Positions 47,511 through 60,656 of a DNA stretch of 64,000 nt are shown here, one piece after another. The notes under the pieces are model-generated. The model was given only the letters and a program-made list of their open reading frames with translations. It searched no databases and was not told the DNA's origin. The DNA lies in NCBI GenBank assembly GCA_015680685.1, contig MNCI01033658.1:248001-312000 (forward strand), written 5' to 3'. A program made the position numbers and the translations under genes. Position 1 is the stretch's first letter. Each line of letters opens with the position of its first letter. This DNA is from Gnetum montanum (Eukaryota; Streptophyta; Gnetopsida; Gnetales; Gnetaceae).

Positions 47511-47608
47511 AAAAATTTAGCCTCTAGGTTCATAAGTCTTATAATTTTAGCACATCAAAAATTCTTTGTTATTATAGGGCTTCAAAAATTAGATACTATT
47601 TTCAGTTT

Positions 47609-50600
47609 ATGACCAAAAAGATTGATAGTTTGGAAAGTTTAAAAGTTTCAAAAGATATTCTAGATTCTAAGACTGATTCTTCATCAGAAGAAGAAGAAAA
47701 GAAAGTTTCTAAATTGGAAACAAGTAGTGGAGTGAAAACTAGAAGATCAAGAAGATCACCCATTATATCTGGTTTATCGATTCGTAAGAGAAGATCTAGA
47801 AAGTCTAAGAGTTCAACATTTCAAAGGAATAGGATGGCAAATCCTTGGCAAGGAGTTACACCATTAGGATTTCAAAATTACAATGATATTCCTAAGGTAG
47901 TTTACAAATATTTGCCTGAGCCTTTCATTCCTGGAAAAGCTTATTTAGCTGAAGAATATATTCACATGTTTGAGTTAGCTTTAGCTCATGCAAATATTCA
48001 ACATCAAGATCAAGCTTGTAGGTTGTTTGTATCAAATCTAAAGGATATGGCTCAGATTTGGTATTCAAACTTACCAAGTAATAGTATTACAAGTTGGGAT
48101 GTCATGAAGAATATTTTCTTGGCCCAGTTTGGTAATCAATTATATCAACAACAACTATACTGTGGGCTAATACAAGCTAAGCAAGGAGTTAAATAGTCAA
48201 TTAGAGATTTTAACATCAAGTTTCAACGAATTTGTGGACTGTTCCAAAGAAAATATAGACCATCAGAAGAAATGCTTAAAGAAACTTATCTTAAGGTTGT
48301 CAACCCCAACATTTCAATTTGGTTAAGGAGAAATCCAAACTTAACTACACTAAATGACTACTTTACTGAAGCTATACATTTAGAAAAATAGCTGAACTTG
48401 AATCTTGAGGAAAATATTGCAATTCCAAAAAGAGAAGAAAGAGTTATGATCCCTATGCAAGATTTAGCTCAATTTAAAGCTTTACCAGGTCCATCTCATG
48501 TTAAGATAGAGAAAGAACATGAAATAGTAGGATCTGAAAAAGGACAATTAATGAGAGATATGTCCAACAAAATAGTGAAGGTTGAAAAATCCTTGGCAAG
48601 AGTTAATATCAAGGAAGAAAGGAAAAATAGGAAGCATAAACATCAAGACACTAAGTTAGCAGAAGATAAGGATTAAAGTGATCTTATTATGTCCAACTTT
48701 CTTGATTTTGAATCTGATAATGAGTTATCAAGTGTCCATTATGCAAGTAAATCTTCTAGCAATGGATCTAGTGATACTTCTTCTCTACCAAGTTCTGAAG
48801 AAGATATGTCTTCAGATGAGGAATGTAATAACAATGAGAAAAATGAATATAGTCTTCGATCTAAGGAAAGAATAACTACTTCTAGACCCCCAAATGTTAT
48901 TACTAATCCATCTACTAAGAGAAGAGCTTTTGAGCCAAGTAGAAGAGATAAGGATAAAGGTAAAGACAATCAAGTGGAGCAAAGCACTCCAAATCAGTCT
49001 TTTAATAAATGGATAAAGAGATCAAGATTTATTGGTGATGGAGAGTATGATTTGATTGAAGACCTTAAACATGTCAAGGCCAATATTAGCCTCTATCAGT
49101 TGCTTCAAATAGGAGATTAGCAAAGAAGGGATTTAGAGTTCATTAAAGGTAAAAGGAGAGTTAGAGAATCAGAGTTAAGTTATGTGTCTAACAATGATGA
49201 GAAATTAAAGACTTCGTATGACAAGGAAGCTTCTCCTTTTCTTTTGAAAATGAAATTAGAAGATAAGTACTTACACAATTTTTTGGTTAATTCCAGAGCT
49301 ACGTCTACTATAATGCAATTTTCTATAGGTAAGAAACTTGGTTTGATTCCTGAAAAATCAAATAGAAAGATTGTTCAAGTGGATAAAAGTAGAGTAAAGA
49401 TTGTGGGTCAATTACCAAATGTTCTATTAGAAATTGCTTCTAAACCCCGCATTAGAAGTAAAGTAACTATTCAAGTGGCAGATATACCAGATTCACATAG
49501 TCTCTTATTGAGTAGAAGTTGGAGCAAGAATTTCTCAAGTTACATATCAACATATTATTCTCACATGTGGTTACCTTGGAAAGAAGAACCAAATCAAATC
49601 TACATCTATAGTGAACCTTTGATGATAGATAATATTACTTCAAATGGAAAAAGTAAAATGGTTGAAAAAGGAGGTGTTGAAAACAAAATTTGTAGACTCC
49701 AAGAAAGTTATAGTCTTGAAAAAGAACAGTCAAAGCAAGAGGATAAATGGGATTTATACTTTGATGGTTCATGTAATTCAAATGGTGCAAGAGTTGGAAT
49801 AGTTATATTCAAGAATGGTTCACCTGAAATTCTCAAAGCAATTCATTTCTCTTTTCCTTGCACAAACAACAAGGCTGAGTATGAAGCTTTATGTATTGGT
49901 ATGAGAATAGCTCTAGACAAAAAGATCAAAGAAATCATTATAAAAGGAGACTCAAGATTAGTCTGTGAACAAGTAAAAGGTAACTGTGTCGTAAAGAGCT
50001 CATTCTTGAGACCTTATAAGCAACTTGCTTGTAAGATGTTAGATCAGTTTCAACATTGCCAAATAGAGCATATAAACAGAGCAGAGAATCTTATAGCAGA
50101 TGATTTGGCAAAGGCAGCTTCAACATTGGATATGCAATTATTAGAGAGTTACAAAGATGTCATGATTGAAGAAGAACATCAGCCATCAGTACCAGATAAT
50201 ATAAGACATTTACAAGTATTTGAAGATGATGATCAAGTACTAAGATTTATGAAAAATAAACAAGAATTTGAGGGTCAAGTGATACTTGAAACATCATCAA
50301 ATTCCAAAGCTAATTTCATTCCAAAAAGGATGATTGATTTGGAACATGAGTTCAAGAAAAATTTACTTACTGGAAAGGATATACAAAACCCAGATAATCA
50401 AGCTTTCGAGGCAGTGAATTTTGGATTAGACAGGATGCCAAAGATGTTAAATGTTACAAAGGAAAGAGATTCAAGTTTCAAGCAAGACTTGTTATCATGT
50501 CTAAGAGATAATTTGGACAATTTTGCTTGGTCCTATGATGATCTTAAAGCTTTTAGGCAAGATGTGATGACACATAAGATTCCTTTAATAGAAGGTTGCA

Positions 50601-52607
50601 AAACAGTCAAGCAAAAACAAAGGAAATTTAATCCATCATTTGAACCAGCTATGGAAGCTGAAATCAAGAAGTTGTTGCAAGCACAAATCATATATCCAGT
50701 ACGATATTCTACATGGCTTGCTAACCTTGTTCCAGTGAGAAAGAAAAATGGTGATATAAGACTTTGTGTAGACTTTAGAAATCTGAATGATGCTTCAAAA
50801 AAGGATAAGTATCCACTTCCAAGAATTGATGAGATGCTGATTAAAGTCTCAGGTTGTCAAGCATATTCTTTCTTAGACGGTTTCTCAGGTTATAATCAAA
50901 TCGTCGTAGATAAGAATGATAGATACAAAACATCATTTATCACCAAATGGGGAACTTTTGCCTACCAAAGAATGCCATTTGGATTGTCAAATGCTGGAGC
51001 TACTTTTCAAAGAGCAATGGATTTAGCATTCAAGGATTTATTAGGCAAATTCGTGGTGGTTTATTTGGATGATATTACAATATTTTCAAAGAAAAAAGAA
51101 GATCATATTAATCATCTCCAGTAAGTTTTCGACAGATGTCGTGAATTTGGTATTTCATTAAATCCTAAGAAGTGTATCTTCAGGGTCAAATCCAGAAGTT
51201 TATTAGGACATGTGATATGTCAAGAAGGAATTGCCATAGAAAATTCCTGAATCCAAGTAGTACAGAATATTGAGCATCCCACAAGTAAGAAATCTCTTAG
51301 ATCTTTCTTTGGAAACATAAACTTTGTGAAAAAGTTCATTCCCGGGTTTACTGAAATTACCAAACCTTTGATGCATATGCTAAAAAAGGATGTCCAAGTA
51401 GAGAAAAGACCAGAATCAAAGAGAGCTTTATCAGAAATCAAAAAGGCTATACAAGAGGCTCCATATTTGGTAAAGCCTAGGCTTAAAGAAGATTTTTGGT
51501 TATATTATTTCGCTTCGAATGATTCTATCACTGCCATTCTAACACAAAAGGATAGTGAAGGTCAAGATGAACCAATTGGATTTTTTGGGTATCAGTTGAA
51601 AGGTTCAGAGTTAAATTATTCAGACTTAGAGAAACAAGCTTTCCCAGTCATCAAAGCACTTCAGCATTTTAAATATTATTTGGAAATTTCATTAGTCCAC
51701 ATTATGCTAATTGAACCTGCAGTCAAGTGATTCCTATCCCAAAATGAGATTTGATTAAAAAGAGGAAAATGGCTTATAAAGTTGCAAAGTTTCAGATTTT
51801 CATTGGAAATATGCAAGACAATTAAGGGAATCGGACTAGCTAAGTTAATGACTAGAGAAAATGAAGTGTGTACACTTGACACCCATGAAGAGAATTGGTA
51901 TGATGAAATCCTCAAATTTCTTAGTACAAGGAAAATCCCAAATAATTTAACTGCAAGTCAAAAGAGAGCTTTCTTCAAAAGAGCATGAAGATTTATTGTT
52001 AAATATGGTATATTATATCGAAAGGATTTTCAGGGAGTTTTATTGAGATGTGTTCATAATGATCAAATTAGTTTCATTTTGGAACAATTTCATGATCATT
52101 TGAATCTATTTTATGAATTCCCTAAGTTGACTATGCAACATATACTTCGATATGGATATTACTGGCTTTTCATGTATCAAGACATTAGTTCAAAGATTCA
52201 AAAATGCTATAAATGTCAAATTCATGGGCCTAAGATTAAAAGGGCTAGAGCCCCTTTAAAGCCAGTAGTTTTAGATAGACCATTTTAGCAATGGGGTTTG
52301 GATTTTATTGGTATAATTACTCCTTCAAGAGCTGGACACAAGTTTATTCTCACAGCTATTGATTATTTCACTAAATGGTCTAAAGAAAAGGCTCTAAGAG
52401 GAAGCTCGGCATCAGACGTGATTAATTTTCTAGAAGACCACATTCTAAGTAGATTTGGTCTACCCGAAGTGTTAGTGTCAGAAAATGGACCCGCCTTCAA
52501 ATCCGAAGAGTTTATCCGATGGGCATCTAAAAGATCCATTTTCTAATTTTCCTCATCAAATTATTATCTCAAGGAAATGGCCTAGTAGAATNTCGAGGAT
52601 ACTTACA
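47609..52607 (+). pseudogene. gag-pol: Element D gag-pol: gag - protease - archaeal-type RNase H - RT - RNase H - integrase
   Basis: All recognised domains to 52546 lie in one frame starting at ATG 47609, cut only by stops (e.g. 48196, 48676, 49120, 51124, 51730, 52288). Gag: 47830-48390 (ICGLFQRKYRP). Protease: about 49250-49590, where the active-site block reads VNSRATSTIM, so the catalytic Asp is lost. Archaeal-type RNase H: 49741-50140, with all four acidic positions (YFDGSC, NKAEYEAL, KGDSRLV, IADDLAKAA). RT: about 50580-51120 (RLCVDFRNLNDASKKDKYPL, YLDD near 51062). Native RNase H: 51326-51720 (ELNYSDLEKQAFPV). Integrase: 52043-52607, with YKCQ, a GLDFIG-type core and SENGPAF, in which the second catalytic Asp is Glu. 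The C-terminus is missing after a GNGLVE block near an N at 52592. Confidence 0.85.
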
Positions 52608-53061
52608 AATTATCAACCTTGGATGACATGGAATTGCAATTTCCATATAATGTTTTGCATATAAAACATCATTTGGGACAATTGCATACAACTTGAAGAT
52701 GTCATTACACAAAATAATATATGTATATAGTATCATGTAAATATTACTAGGAATATAGTATCAATTAATATGTTTAATTATGATTTATTGAAATTAGGAA
52801 ATAGCTTTCGTTCAAATGGGGCAAGTGGAAGCCTACAAGTGAAACAAGTGGAATTCTGCAAGTTTGACAAGTGGGGAAGGTTACTCATCCACCACTTAGT
52901 GAGGATTGTGACAAATGGTTTGAATACCTAAAAAGAAGGAAGCTTGGTTAAGACACTTGGATGGGAGTTAAAATTCTTAGCACCTATAAAAGGAGGGTTA
53001 GATTGCTTAAGATTTCATCATCTTTCAATTCAAGTTTGGTAGTGAAAGTTAGAGAGAGCTA
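52608..53061 (+). promoter_or_regulatory. Spacer after integrase with TATA box of an extra gene in element D
   Basis: A TATAAAAG box at 52985-52992 lies 70 bp before the ATG of the next ORF, in the context CACCTATAAAAGGAGGG, a typical plant core promoter arrangement. Between 52822 and 52880 CAAGTGGA/CAAGTGAA words repeat. No integrase C-terminus is found here. Confidence 0.45.
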
Positions 53062-53556
53062 ATGGAGTTTGAGAGAGCAATGAGAAATCCTTTTATTCCA
53101 TATGTGATGGGATGTTGCCCTGAGCATGTATTGAAAGCTTATCTAAAGGCTAGATCTTGTGGAACTCCAAAGGAGTGTCCTTTTATGGCTTGGTTGTCCA
53201 ACGAATTTTATTTTCTCACTAGAGGTTTGGATATAGAGTCCAATGTTTGGGGGCGATATCAAGATTTTTCCAAAGAAGAAGAAAAAGGATAAGAGCCACC
53301 AAACTTTGAAGAGTCATCATGGGGATGGGGAGAAGCTTTTGTCTCCCAAGAGAAAAATGAAGGACTTAATGGAGAAGAACAAAATAGCTCATCCAAAAAG
53401 GAAAATGAGAAAAGTGCCGAAGAGAAAGCTCCAGTAGATCAAGGTGAGAGCTCCACCAAGCCCGAAAGCAATAGGACCATCTTCATCACATCAGAGATTT
53501 CCTATGAAATAGTTAGAGAGATGAGGATTCCCACTAAGGTAACCCTCACAATTTAG
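53062..53556 (+). pseudogene. Extra ORF downstream of integrase in element D (unknown function)
   Basis: An open frame of 165 codons starts MEFERAMRNPFIPYVMG and has one internal TAA at about 53290. The N-terminal 75 residues are compact and aromatic-rich with four Cys (CCPEHV, SCGTPKEC). The rest is Glu/Lys/Ser-rich and probably disordered, ending ...REMRIPTKVTLTI. Its own TATA box lies upstream. I do not recognise the family. It could be a captured host segment or an envelope-position accessory gene; no signal peptide or membrane segment is seen. Confidence 0.5.
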
Positions 53557-53770
53557 TTTCCACCCCAAGAATAGTTCATGAAGGATTTGTTATGTACAGT
53601 TTGATTTTCCTTAGGAATGAGGTTTTTGTCTCATCACATATTATGTTAAATGGGAATTTTTCTCAAAAAAAGATTTCTTTTTGAATGTAAAAATTCAATG
53701 AAAATTTCAGGATGTTTTAGTTTTGAAATGAGGTTGCACAAGTTTCTTTAAGTTTTTAAGGGGGCAGAAA
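53557..53770 (+). other. 3' untranslated stretch and polypurine tract of element D
   Basis: AT-rich sequence ends in AAGGGGGCAGAAA directly before the 3' LTR; this is the likely plus-strand primer. Confidence 0.65.
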
Positions 53771-56700
53771 TGTTGGCACATTTAACCATTCCATGGAACA
53801 ATTGGAATATTTTATTAAAAATTGGAAGAATATATGGTTGTAAATTTAGAAGTAAATTACAGCTTTAGTGTTGTGGGTTGATGGGTGTTTTTAGAGGATT
53901 AATCCACTGGTAAATAATTTGATGTTGAAGCCTTCTAGATACAAAATGAAAGTGCCATATTATTCCTTTATTAAAGATTGGAAGATAGTACTATAGCAAG
54001 GAAGGAATTATATTATTTATGAGAAAAGCATTGGTGAAGAACGTGCTCTAAAATTTTTGGAAAGATCCCAAGTTGAAGATCCCAGTTGTTAAGCTCGGTT
54101 GTATCCTTTGGCCTTAAGACAACATTTGAAACTCCTTGCAAATTAGAAAATAAAACAAAAATCATCAGCACCTCTGTCGTCTTGAAGATTATACAATGAT
54201 GAGAGTGGAGGAAAAGGAGACTACAGTTGGACCAACGTCCTAACACCGTATACCAGCTGATCGCAGCAATGGCGGGGAAGCAAACACCATACAAATAAAG
54301 ATAATATTAGTGGAGGTGTAGTTGTAGGAGAAGGTAAAGGAAAATCACAGTGTTCTTGGAAAATCATGCTACAGTAAATGTTCAAAATCACCCACCGCGC
54401 AACATTCATCCTGGCACAGACGGGCACCGGGAAAACTGCCATCAAGATGGGCATAACCAAGTCCCTGGGGCATGAAACATATTTTCCATAAACGCAAGGA
54501 TATTTTAAAAAAAAATTTGAAACCCTCTTCCACACAATATACAGAGAAAGGAGTCACGTTTTGTTGGGGCCCTGATTTTATTTTAAGTTTTGCAGGCCGT
54601 AGTGGTTTCAGTTGTGTGGGCTACAATGGTTCTGAAGGTTCCTGCGGTTTTGTCGGATGCAGATCCACAATACATTCGCCCCTTGTTCTGCGATCAATGA
54701 AAATGGTAGTGACAATTCAAAAAAAATTTAAAAAAACGTAGGAAGCCCTAAGCCAATTTGGGGCAAAAAAAGTGCCAGGCAACTGAAAACCCTCTGATTA
54801 GATCCATATGTTCAGCACATCGTTTTTCAAGAAAAATCCTTCTCCTCCAGCAACTGAACACCACAACACATAACAATGATACTAAATGCAGCGGCAGAGC
54901 CTTCTCCCACAGTGGCAGTTGCTTATGATTTTGCAGGGCCTTATTGTCCGATGGCAGTTCAAACATACAGTTTTGGTTGAAATAACACTTTCGATCTTGG
55001 TTAGAACATGTGTCGGTTCTTACAGAATTTGTGCAGAGATAAGAGAAAGGAGAAAATGAACTAGCCGATTATACCTGCTATTTTAGAATTGTTGCTGATT
55101 ATTTACGCAATTTACCAAGGAAGACGAAGAAGAATTATTTTTAGCCATTAACTCTACCGTTTTCACTCACATTTACACCAAGATGTATGTAAAACTATTT
55201 TATTACTACCACTCATTTATAACTTTATGAAAGCATCGGGTGGTTAAAATATCTAACAAAGTAATCAACATATATACATATATATAGATATAATAACCAT
55301 TAATGAAGTACCTATAGTGTGAAGCCCTAGTTTAAAAACTTTCCTTTAATTATCCCAAGTCTTAAAATATTATTTTTTAAAACATTATTATATATATATA
55401 TAAGTTACTACTCATAAAATATTAGCAATATTGATGTTAAAATATTTATTTGTAATATCACATTACATTTAATATAATATTTACAGATATTAATGTTAGC
55501 ATAAATTTCTCCTAATTCTATGTATAACTTCCTAACTCCCTAACTACATAACTTCCTCCTAACTTGTTGGGCAAGTAATCTCCTAATTGGTTGGCTAAGT
55601 TACTTGGGAGAGAAGTTAGGTAAGATATTTTTGAATATGTAACTTCCCTACCTACCTTTGAACCCTATAAAAAGGCTTCAGGGGTCAAGGAGGAGAAGGA
55701 CTTTTGGGGATTCGGTCTCATACATCACATTTTTGGATATCATACTTTGAAAAGCTATTAGATAGCACTTAGGCTCTCACTTGAAGACACACTTTGGGGT
55801 CTTGAGAAGAGCATTTGTAAGGAAGATTTGTAAAGATGATTTCTTGTGAGATGGCTTGCTAAAGAAAAGATTTCAGCCTCTTTGTCATGGTCCTATGAGT
55901 TATGTGTTTTATTTTTTATTTTTTTTAAATTGTTTAGCTAGTGGTTTAGATAGTGTCATCCTTGGCAAGTAATTTTGGAATTTTTAGATTGCTCTTATTG
56001 TTCTTGTTGCCTGATAGAAATTTCTATTAAAATTTTTCCATAGAAGCGCTTGTGTTGAAAAGTCTTAAGAGAATTTTAGTAGCAAATTTTGTTATTATGC
56101 AACGTATAGGAACTGCTATTGGGATGGTTGTAAGAGAGCCTCTACTTGTAGTCATGCCGTTGAACAATTCAGTAGTCAAGAGGGTTCAGAAAATCTTTGG
56201 TATTTTGATGGGACCATAATATCTTATTTTTACCTTTAAAGTGAATTTCCTTGGTATTTCAATCAGCAATTGTCAAGTCTTTCAAAGGTTCTATTTGAAT
56301 GCAATCATTGACATCTATTATCTAGTCAAAATAGAGTCTCGTACGTGGTAGTTTACGTAGCAATTTTTGGTAGCATAGTAGGATTGTCTTGAAGAAACTG
56401 CTTATTTGAGCCTTGGAAATTTGAACAATTCATAGATATTGAATTTGGAATAGCTTTATTGCGAAGTGTTTACTTGTGTCATTTTACCTTGTTTAAATAT
56501 TTGAGGTCTACACAAATCTGCTTTCCTTTCTTTTCTATCTATTTCCATCGAATCTTGCTCTATTTTTAGTTTTCTTGTGGAACTATCTCTTTCTCTGGGG
56601 AAAATTAGGAGTATATTTGCGGAGTTGTGCTCAAATGTTTTTGCAAAATTTTATTTTTTACAAGTAGGTATTATAAGGACCGCATAGACTAGGCAGTTGA

Positions 56701-56960
56701 ACAAAATAGAAAACTTTCAACAACTCACAGTACTTCGCAAAGTTGGCTGAATCTCTTTAAAATAAGTCATTTATAGTTTGCACACAACGCAATCATTTCA
56801 TATTTCACAACTGCACACCACAATAGCACACACACATACTCACATTAACTACTGAGTTTATTTGGAGGTATCTGGGCCTTGGTGTTGCCAGAGATCAGCT
56901 AGCACCTAAATCCTGTTTGAGGACACTCGTTGGTAGTCGCGTCCCAAACGGTCGCCAATA
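53771..56960 (+). repeat. 3' LTR of element D
   Basis: Full-length match to 44291-47484, with TATA box at 55666-55673. Differences are mostly transitions plus small indels, such as one about 56570-56600 absent from the 5' LTR. Confidence 0.9.
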
Positions 56961-59900
56961 GTTTTCAATTTGAGGGTCACCTGGTTGGGCCGATCCCTTC
57001 ATTGTATGATTGGTGCATCCATGAATAGGCACTTCATCTTCAGGGGTCGTAACCTTTGAATCCTGCTCCATGTTTACGTTGCTGATTGCCTATGTTACCA
57101 CCCCGTCACCATGGATTATCACCTCCCTACATGCGTATGGTAAGTGGATTTCTTAGTGTATAGGCGAGGAGATGGCCCTAAGTTATGCTAACCACGATCT
57201 TCTCAAGATTAGGTTAAACCATGGCATTTCTTCGACTACGATGAATGTTGTGTCTGTGGGGAGCTCATCCCATACCACGAAGCTTACATGAACTGTGCCC
57301 TTCACTAGGACATGTGCCCCATTGAAGGACCACAGACATGATGTCGCTGTTGGTTTGATCTGGTCGAACAACCCCAACTTATCTATAATAGGAAAAGAGA
57401 TGACATTTGTCGCTACCCCATCATCGACATGTACCCTTCAGATTCGGTACTGGCCGACCCGAATTGTGATGACAAGAGGCGCCATAGTCACTTAACCCCT
57501 TTCAGGATCATTCTTAATGGTGTCATTGCTAAAGGTTAATTGAGGTACTGCGGACTCCATTGGTATGGAGGGGAGTATAACCAAGTGGATCGCTTTCTCG
57601 TCTGCCAACATGTTTTTGTCAACCAGAATCACTGTTAACATGCTAATTAGAGCCTCGCAGTGATGGGTAGAGGTCATGACTAAGTCATATAGGATTAACA
57701 TGGTATTTTTCTACCTTAGAGCTTGCCCGACCTAGATGAGGGCATCCAAGAAGTCTTGGCCGCTCGTCTATTTGACACCCTCCTCCTCGAATCGCTCGAG
57801 AAGACGAATTTCCCGAGGGGAGACAACCCTACACCTAGGTTTAAATTTTTGGCGACAAGATGCCACAGGCTGTGTACTCATGTCGACCTTTGTCTTTGGT
57901 GAAGAAGGTGTAAACTTAAAGGATGAAGACATAGTTTTAGAGATGCTTTTGACGATATTCCCCTTCGATGCCTCGCCCACCAAGTAGGTTTCTCGCATTG
58001 TGGGGTGAGGAGGTTGCTTAATGTTGTTGCACGGGATGGGGGCTGTCAAATACGTTGGCCCCCTAATGATAAATGGAGCCAGAGGTGTTAGTTGATGGGG
58101 TCATGTGGTCTTGCTAATAGGTGGTACAGAGGTAGATGCCCGTGGTGGGACTTTCAAAATGAAGAACAACTAAAAGCTTGGACCAGCCATTGGTGGCATT
58201 GGTGCACTATGCTAAGGCACACGAATCACAAATGGCTGGAAGGATGGCATGGGATCATTGTCAATACCAATGGCGTTGATTACGTAATTTGAATTATTCG
58301 CATTGAGGGGATCGGTATAGACATGCATGGATTGGTTTTTAGGACGTACTGGGCTACTTTCATCTAGCACCAACTATCCCAGGTCAATCAATCTTTGGAT
58401 GTCAGCTTGCAATGACAAACAATAATCCATGGTGTGACCACATAGTTGATGGTAGTCGCAAAACCTATCTAGCCTAAAACCCCTAGGAATTGGAGGCTCA
58501 TTAGGCAGGGCTAAAGAGTGATTTCTAAGGAGCTTGCAGTAGCGTCGATGCCTCATGTTTGCTTCCTCTGACATCCACTTGTGTTGGATATATCCTTCTG
58601 CTGACAGTTGCTTCAGGAGTTCTGAAGGTTTGAGAGGTAGCAGGGTGTATTTCGAATGATCTTTACGTTCGAAGTTAGGTTTAGTGTATGCAGATGTCTC
58701 AGGCGCAGGCACGGTAGGTTGTAATGCTTGGCCCGGCTTGGGCACTGAGTCGGCCACAGGTGTGGATGGTTTCTTGTTATTCTTGTTTCCCCTATTACTA
58801 TGTTTGGGGTTAGCCTCAACTGCCACAGTAGCTACCATGGTTGTTGGGGCCTTACCCTTGTCCTTTTTTGCAAAACTGTTCTTATAAGTGACGTAAGCTG
58901 GGTCTTTGCTTGCCTCCGCTACATCTTGTATGCTTTTCATTTGAGTGAAAGCTTCGCTAAGTGAGCATGGAGCGAGGTAATATAGTTTTGACTTGATGAA
59001 GTCATTCACTACACCCTTAAAGATGGCTAACAAGTGAGCCTTTGCAATAGGTTCACGGATTTCGTTAAGGGCTGTGCTCCAATGTTGAATGAATTTTTGG
59101 ACTGGTTCTAGCAGGTCTTGGTTTATGCTCATCAGCTGATCTAGTGCGGTTTCTGGCTTCAAATTTTATTTGAAGCATGTCACAAACTGGGTCAAGAGTT
59201 CTTCCAAAGTCGAAATGGATGAACGTGGCAACACGCGATACCAATCTAGGGCTTTCCCAGCTAGGGACATGGCGAAGACGTGAATGATTGTGTGCAGCCA
59301 TTGTTGCAACAACAAAGATTCTGGCTGGAAAGTGACGAGGTGTGTGTTGGGATCTCCTTCTCCATCGTACTTCATGATGTGTGAGAGGAACATCCCGGGT
59401 GGTAATATCAAAGCAGGGATTATAGGGTTGACGGGGTAGTCTTGGTAAAATTCCATGACTTATACCGTATCAGACCTAACAGTTTTGAGGTGTTTTACTT
59501 CCTTGGTTAGGGTCTGAATGAGCTGAAATGCTTGGTCCAAACCCAAAGATATGGTAGATAGCTGAGGGACAATGGAGGCAACTCCCACGTGTGGCATGGT
59601 AGTAGTGGTGATTTGACCCATCGGCTGTGCCATTGGGGCCACCACTGCTAAAGGTGTCATTTGCGTTGTCCACCACCTGGTGGGTGGTATTATCAGAGCA
59701 GTAATAGCTGGTTGAGTCACTGGATAGGCCACTTGGCTCATCAGCGGGATAGCCCATGGCCCCGTGCCATATTGTACCATTTGCAAGGTCAAGTAGACCT
59801 GAGGGTGAATTTAATGAGACATCTGCGATGGTTGTAGAATAGATGAAGGAGTGAGCGGAGTCCACCATGTGGATTGGCTTGGGCCCATCACAGTGGGTGG

Positions 59901-60656
59901 AAAATATGCATATGTAGGAATTGGTATAGGAGTTAGGTGCGGTTGCATAGTAGATACGGTATGGACTTGTGGTAGGGTAGTCGTGATTGGCGTGTTGCAT
60001 ATTGTGGTAGCATGCTAGTAAATAGTTTGCGGTGGCACAGTTGCTGCGGGTGCAACCGGGCGATAGGGGTGATGAGGGATAGGGAACGTAGCTTGGCTAC
60101 CCATTGCAATTGTGGATATAGGTTGCTGAAGCATGGGCATGATGAAAAAGGGGGCAACAACAAGTAGCAGATTGGCCCAAAAGGACTGGGTAGATGGGAT
60201 AGGAATGGGGTTGGCTGGGCCTCCCTCATTAGATTGGGAATCGAGTTCCTCCTAACCATCTTGAAAGGTGTCATCCTGGTTGGACGTTGTGTCTTGTTGC
60301 TCCCTAAGCCTTGTCAATTGGATTAGTTGATCTAGCAACCTTTGGTACGCTTGTGTTAAAGGCAGAGAGATGCCTTGGTTAGGAACAAATTCCTCCCCGT
60401 TGCAGTAAGCGAACTCAAAGCTACGTTTTTCTTCGAGTTCATGTAAATCCAAGGGTAGGTTAGCCTACACCTTCACACAAAGGAAACTATAATGCTCATG
60501 TTGCTGGGCTAGTCACTCAGGTCCTTGGTTTTGGATTCTAAGAGACTGACGTGCTTCCGGTGTTGGATTCAGCCTTTGTTCGGCACTAGTAGTGCCTTGG
60601 ACCGTGAAGGGCACCTCTGTGTTGGAGGCACCAACGTCATTCATGGTGGAAGTCAT
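56961..60656 (-). pseudogene. gag-pro: Element C gag-protease (3' end cut by element D)
   Basis: The frame is constant from ATG 60656 with stop codons only. The N-terminus is MTSTMNDVGASNTEVPFTVQ. An ELEEKRSFEFAYCNGEEF block and a Pro/Thr-rich region (60250-59500) follow. The gag domain is at about 59460-58860 (ALDWYRVLP, LLEPVQKFIQHWS, HLLAIFKGVVNDFIKSKL). The Cys/His motif RFCDYHQLCGHTMDYC is near 58460-58415. The protease is at about 57470-57150, with FNLILRRSWLA in place of LILGRSWL and a loop near 57240. The final residues continue at 44290-44160 beyond element D. Confidence 0.85.

Larger units (their letters stand above)
44291..56960 (+). mobile_element. Element D: family-2 LTR retrotransposon with archaeal-type RNase H before RT
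   Basis: 12.67 kb with direct LTRs of about 3.19 kb (44291-47484 and 53771-56960), beginning TGTTGG and ending CCAATA. The target duplication is ATTTT left against GTTTT right; joining the flanks restores the gag-protease tail of element C. By eye, LTR identity is about 94 percent, clearly higher than for A or C, in agreement with its youngest place in the nest. The internal order is gag, protease, archaeal-type RNase H, RT, RNase H, truncated integrase, extra ORF. Confidence 0.9.
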
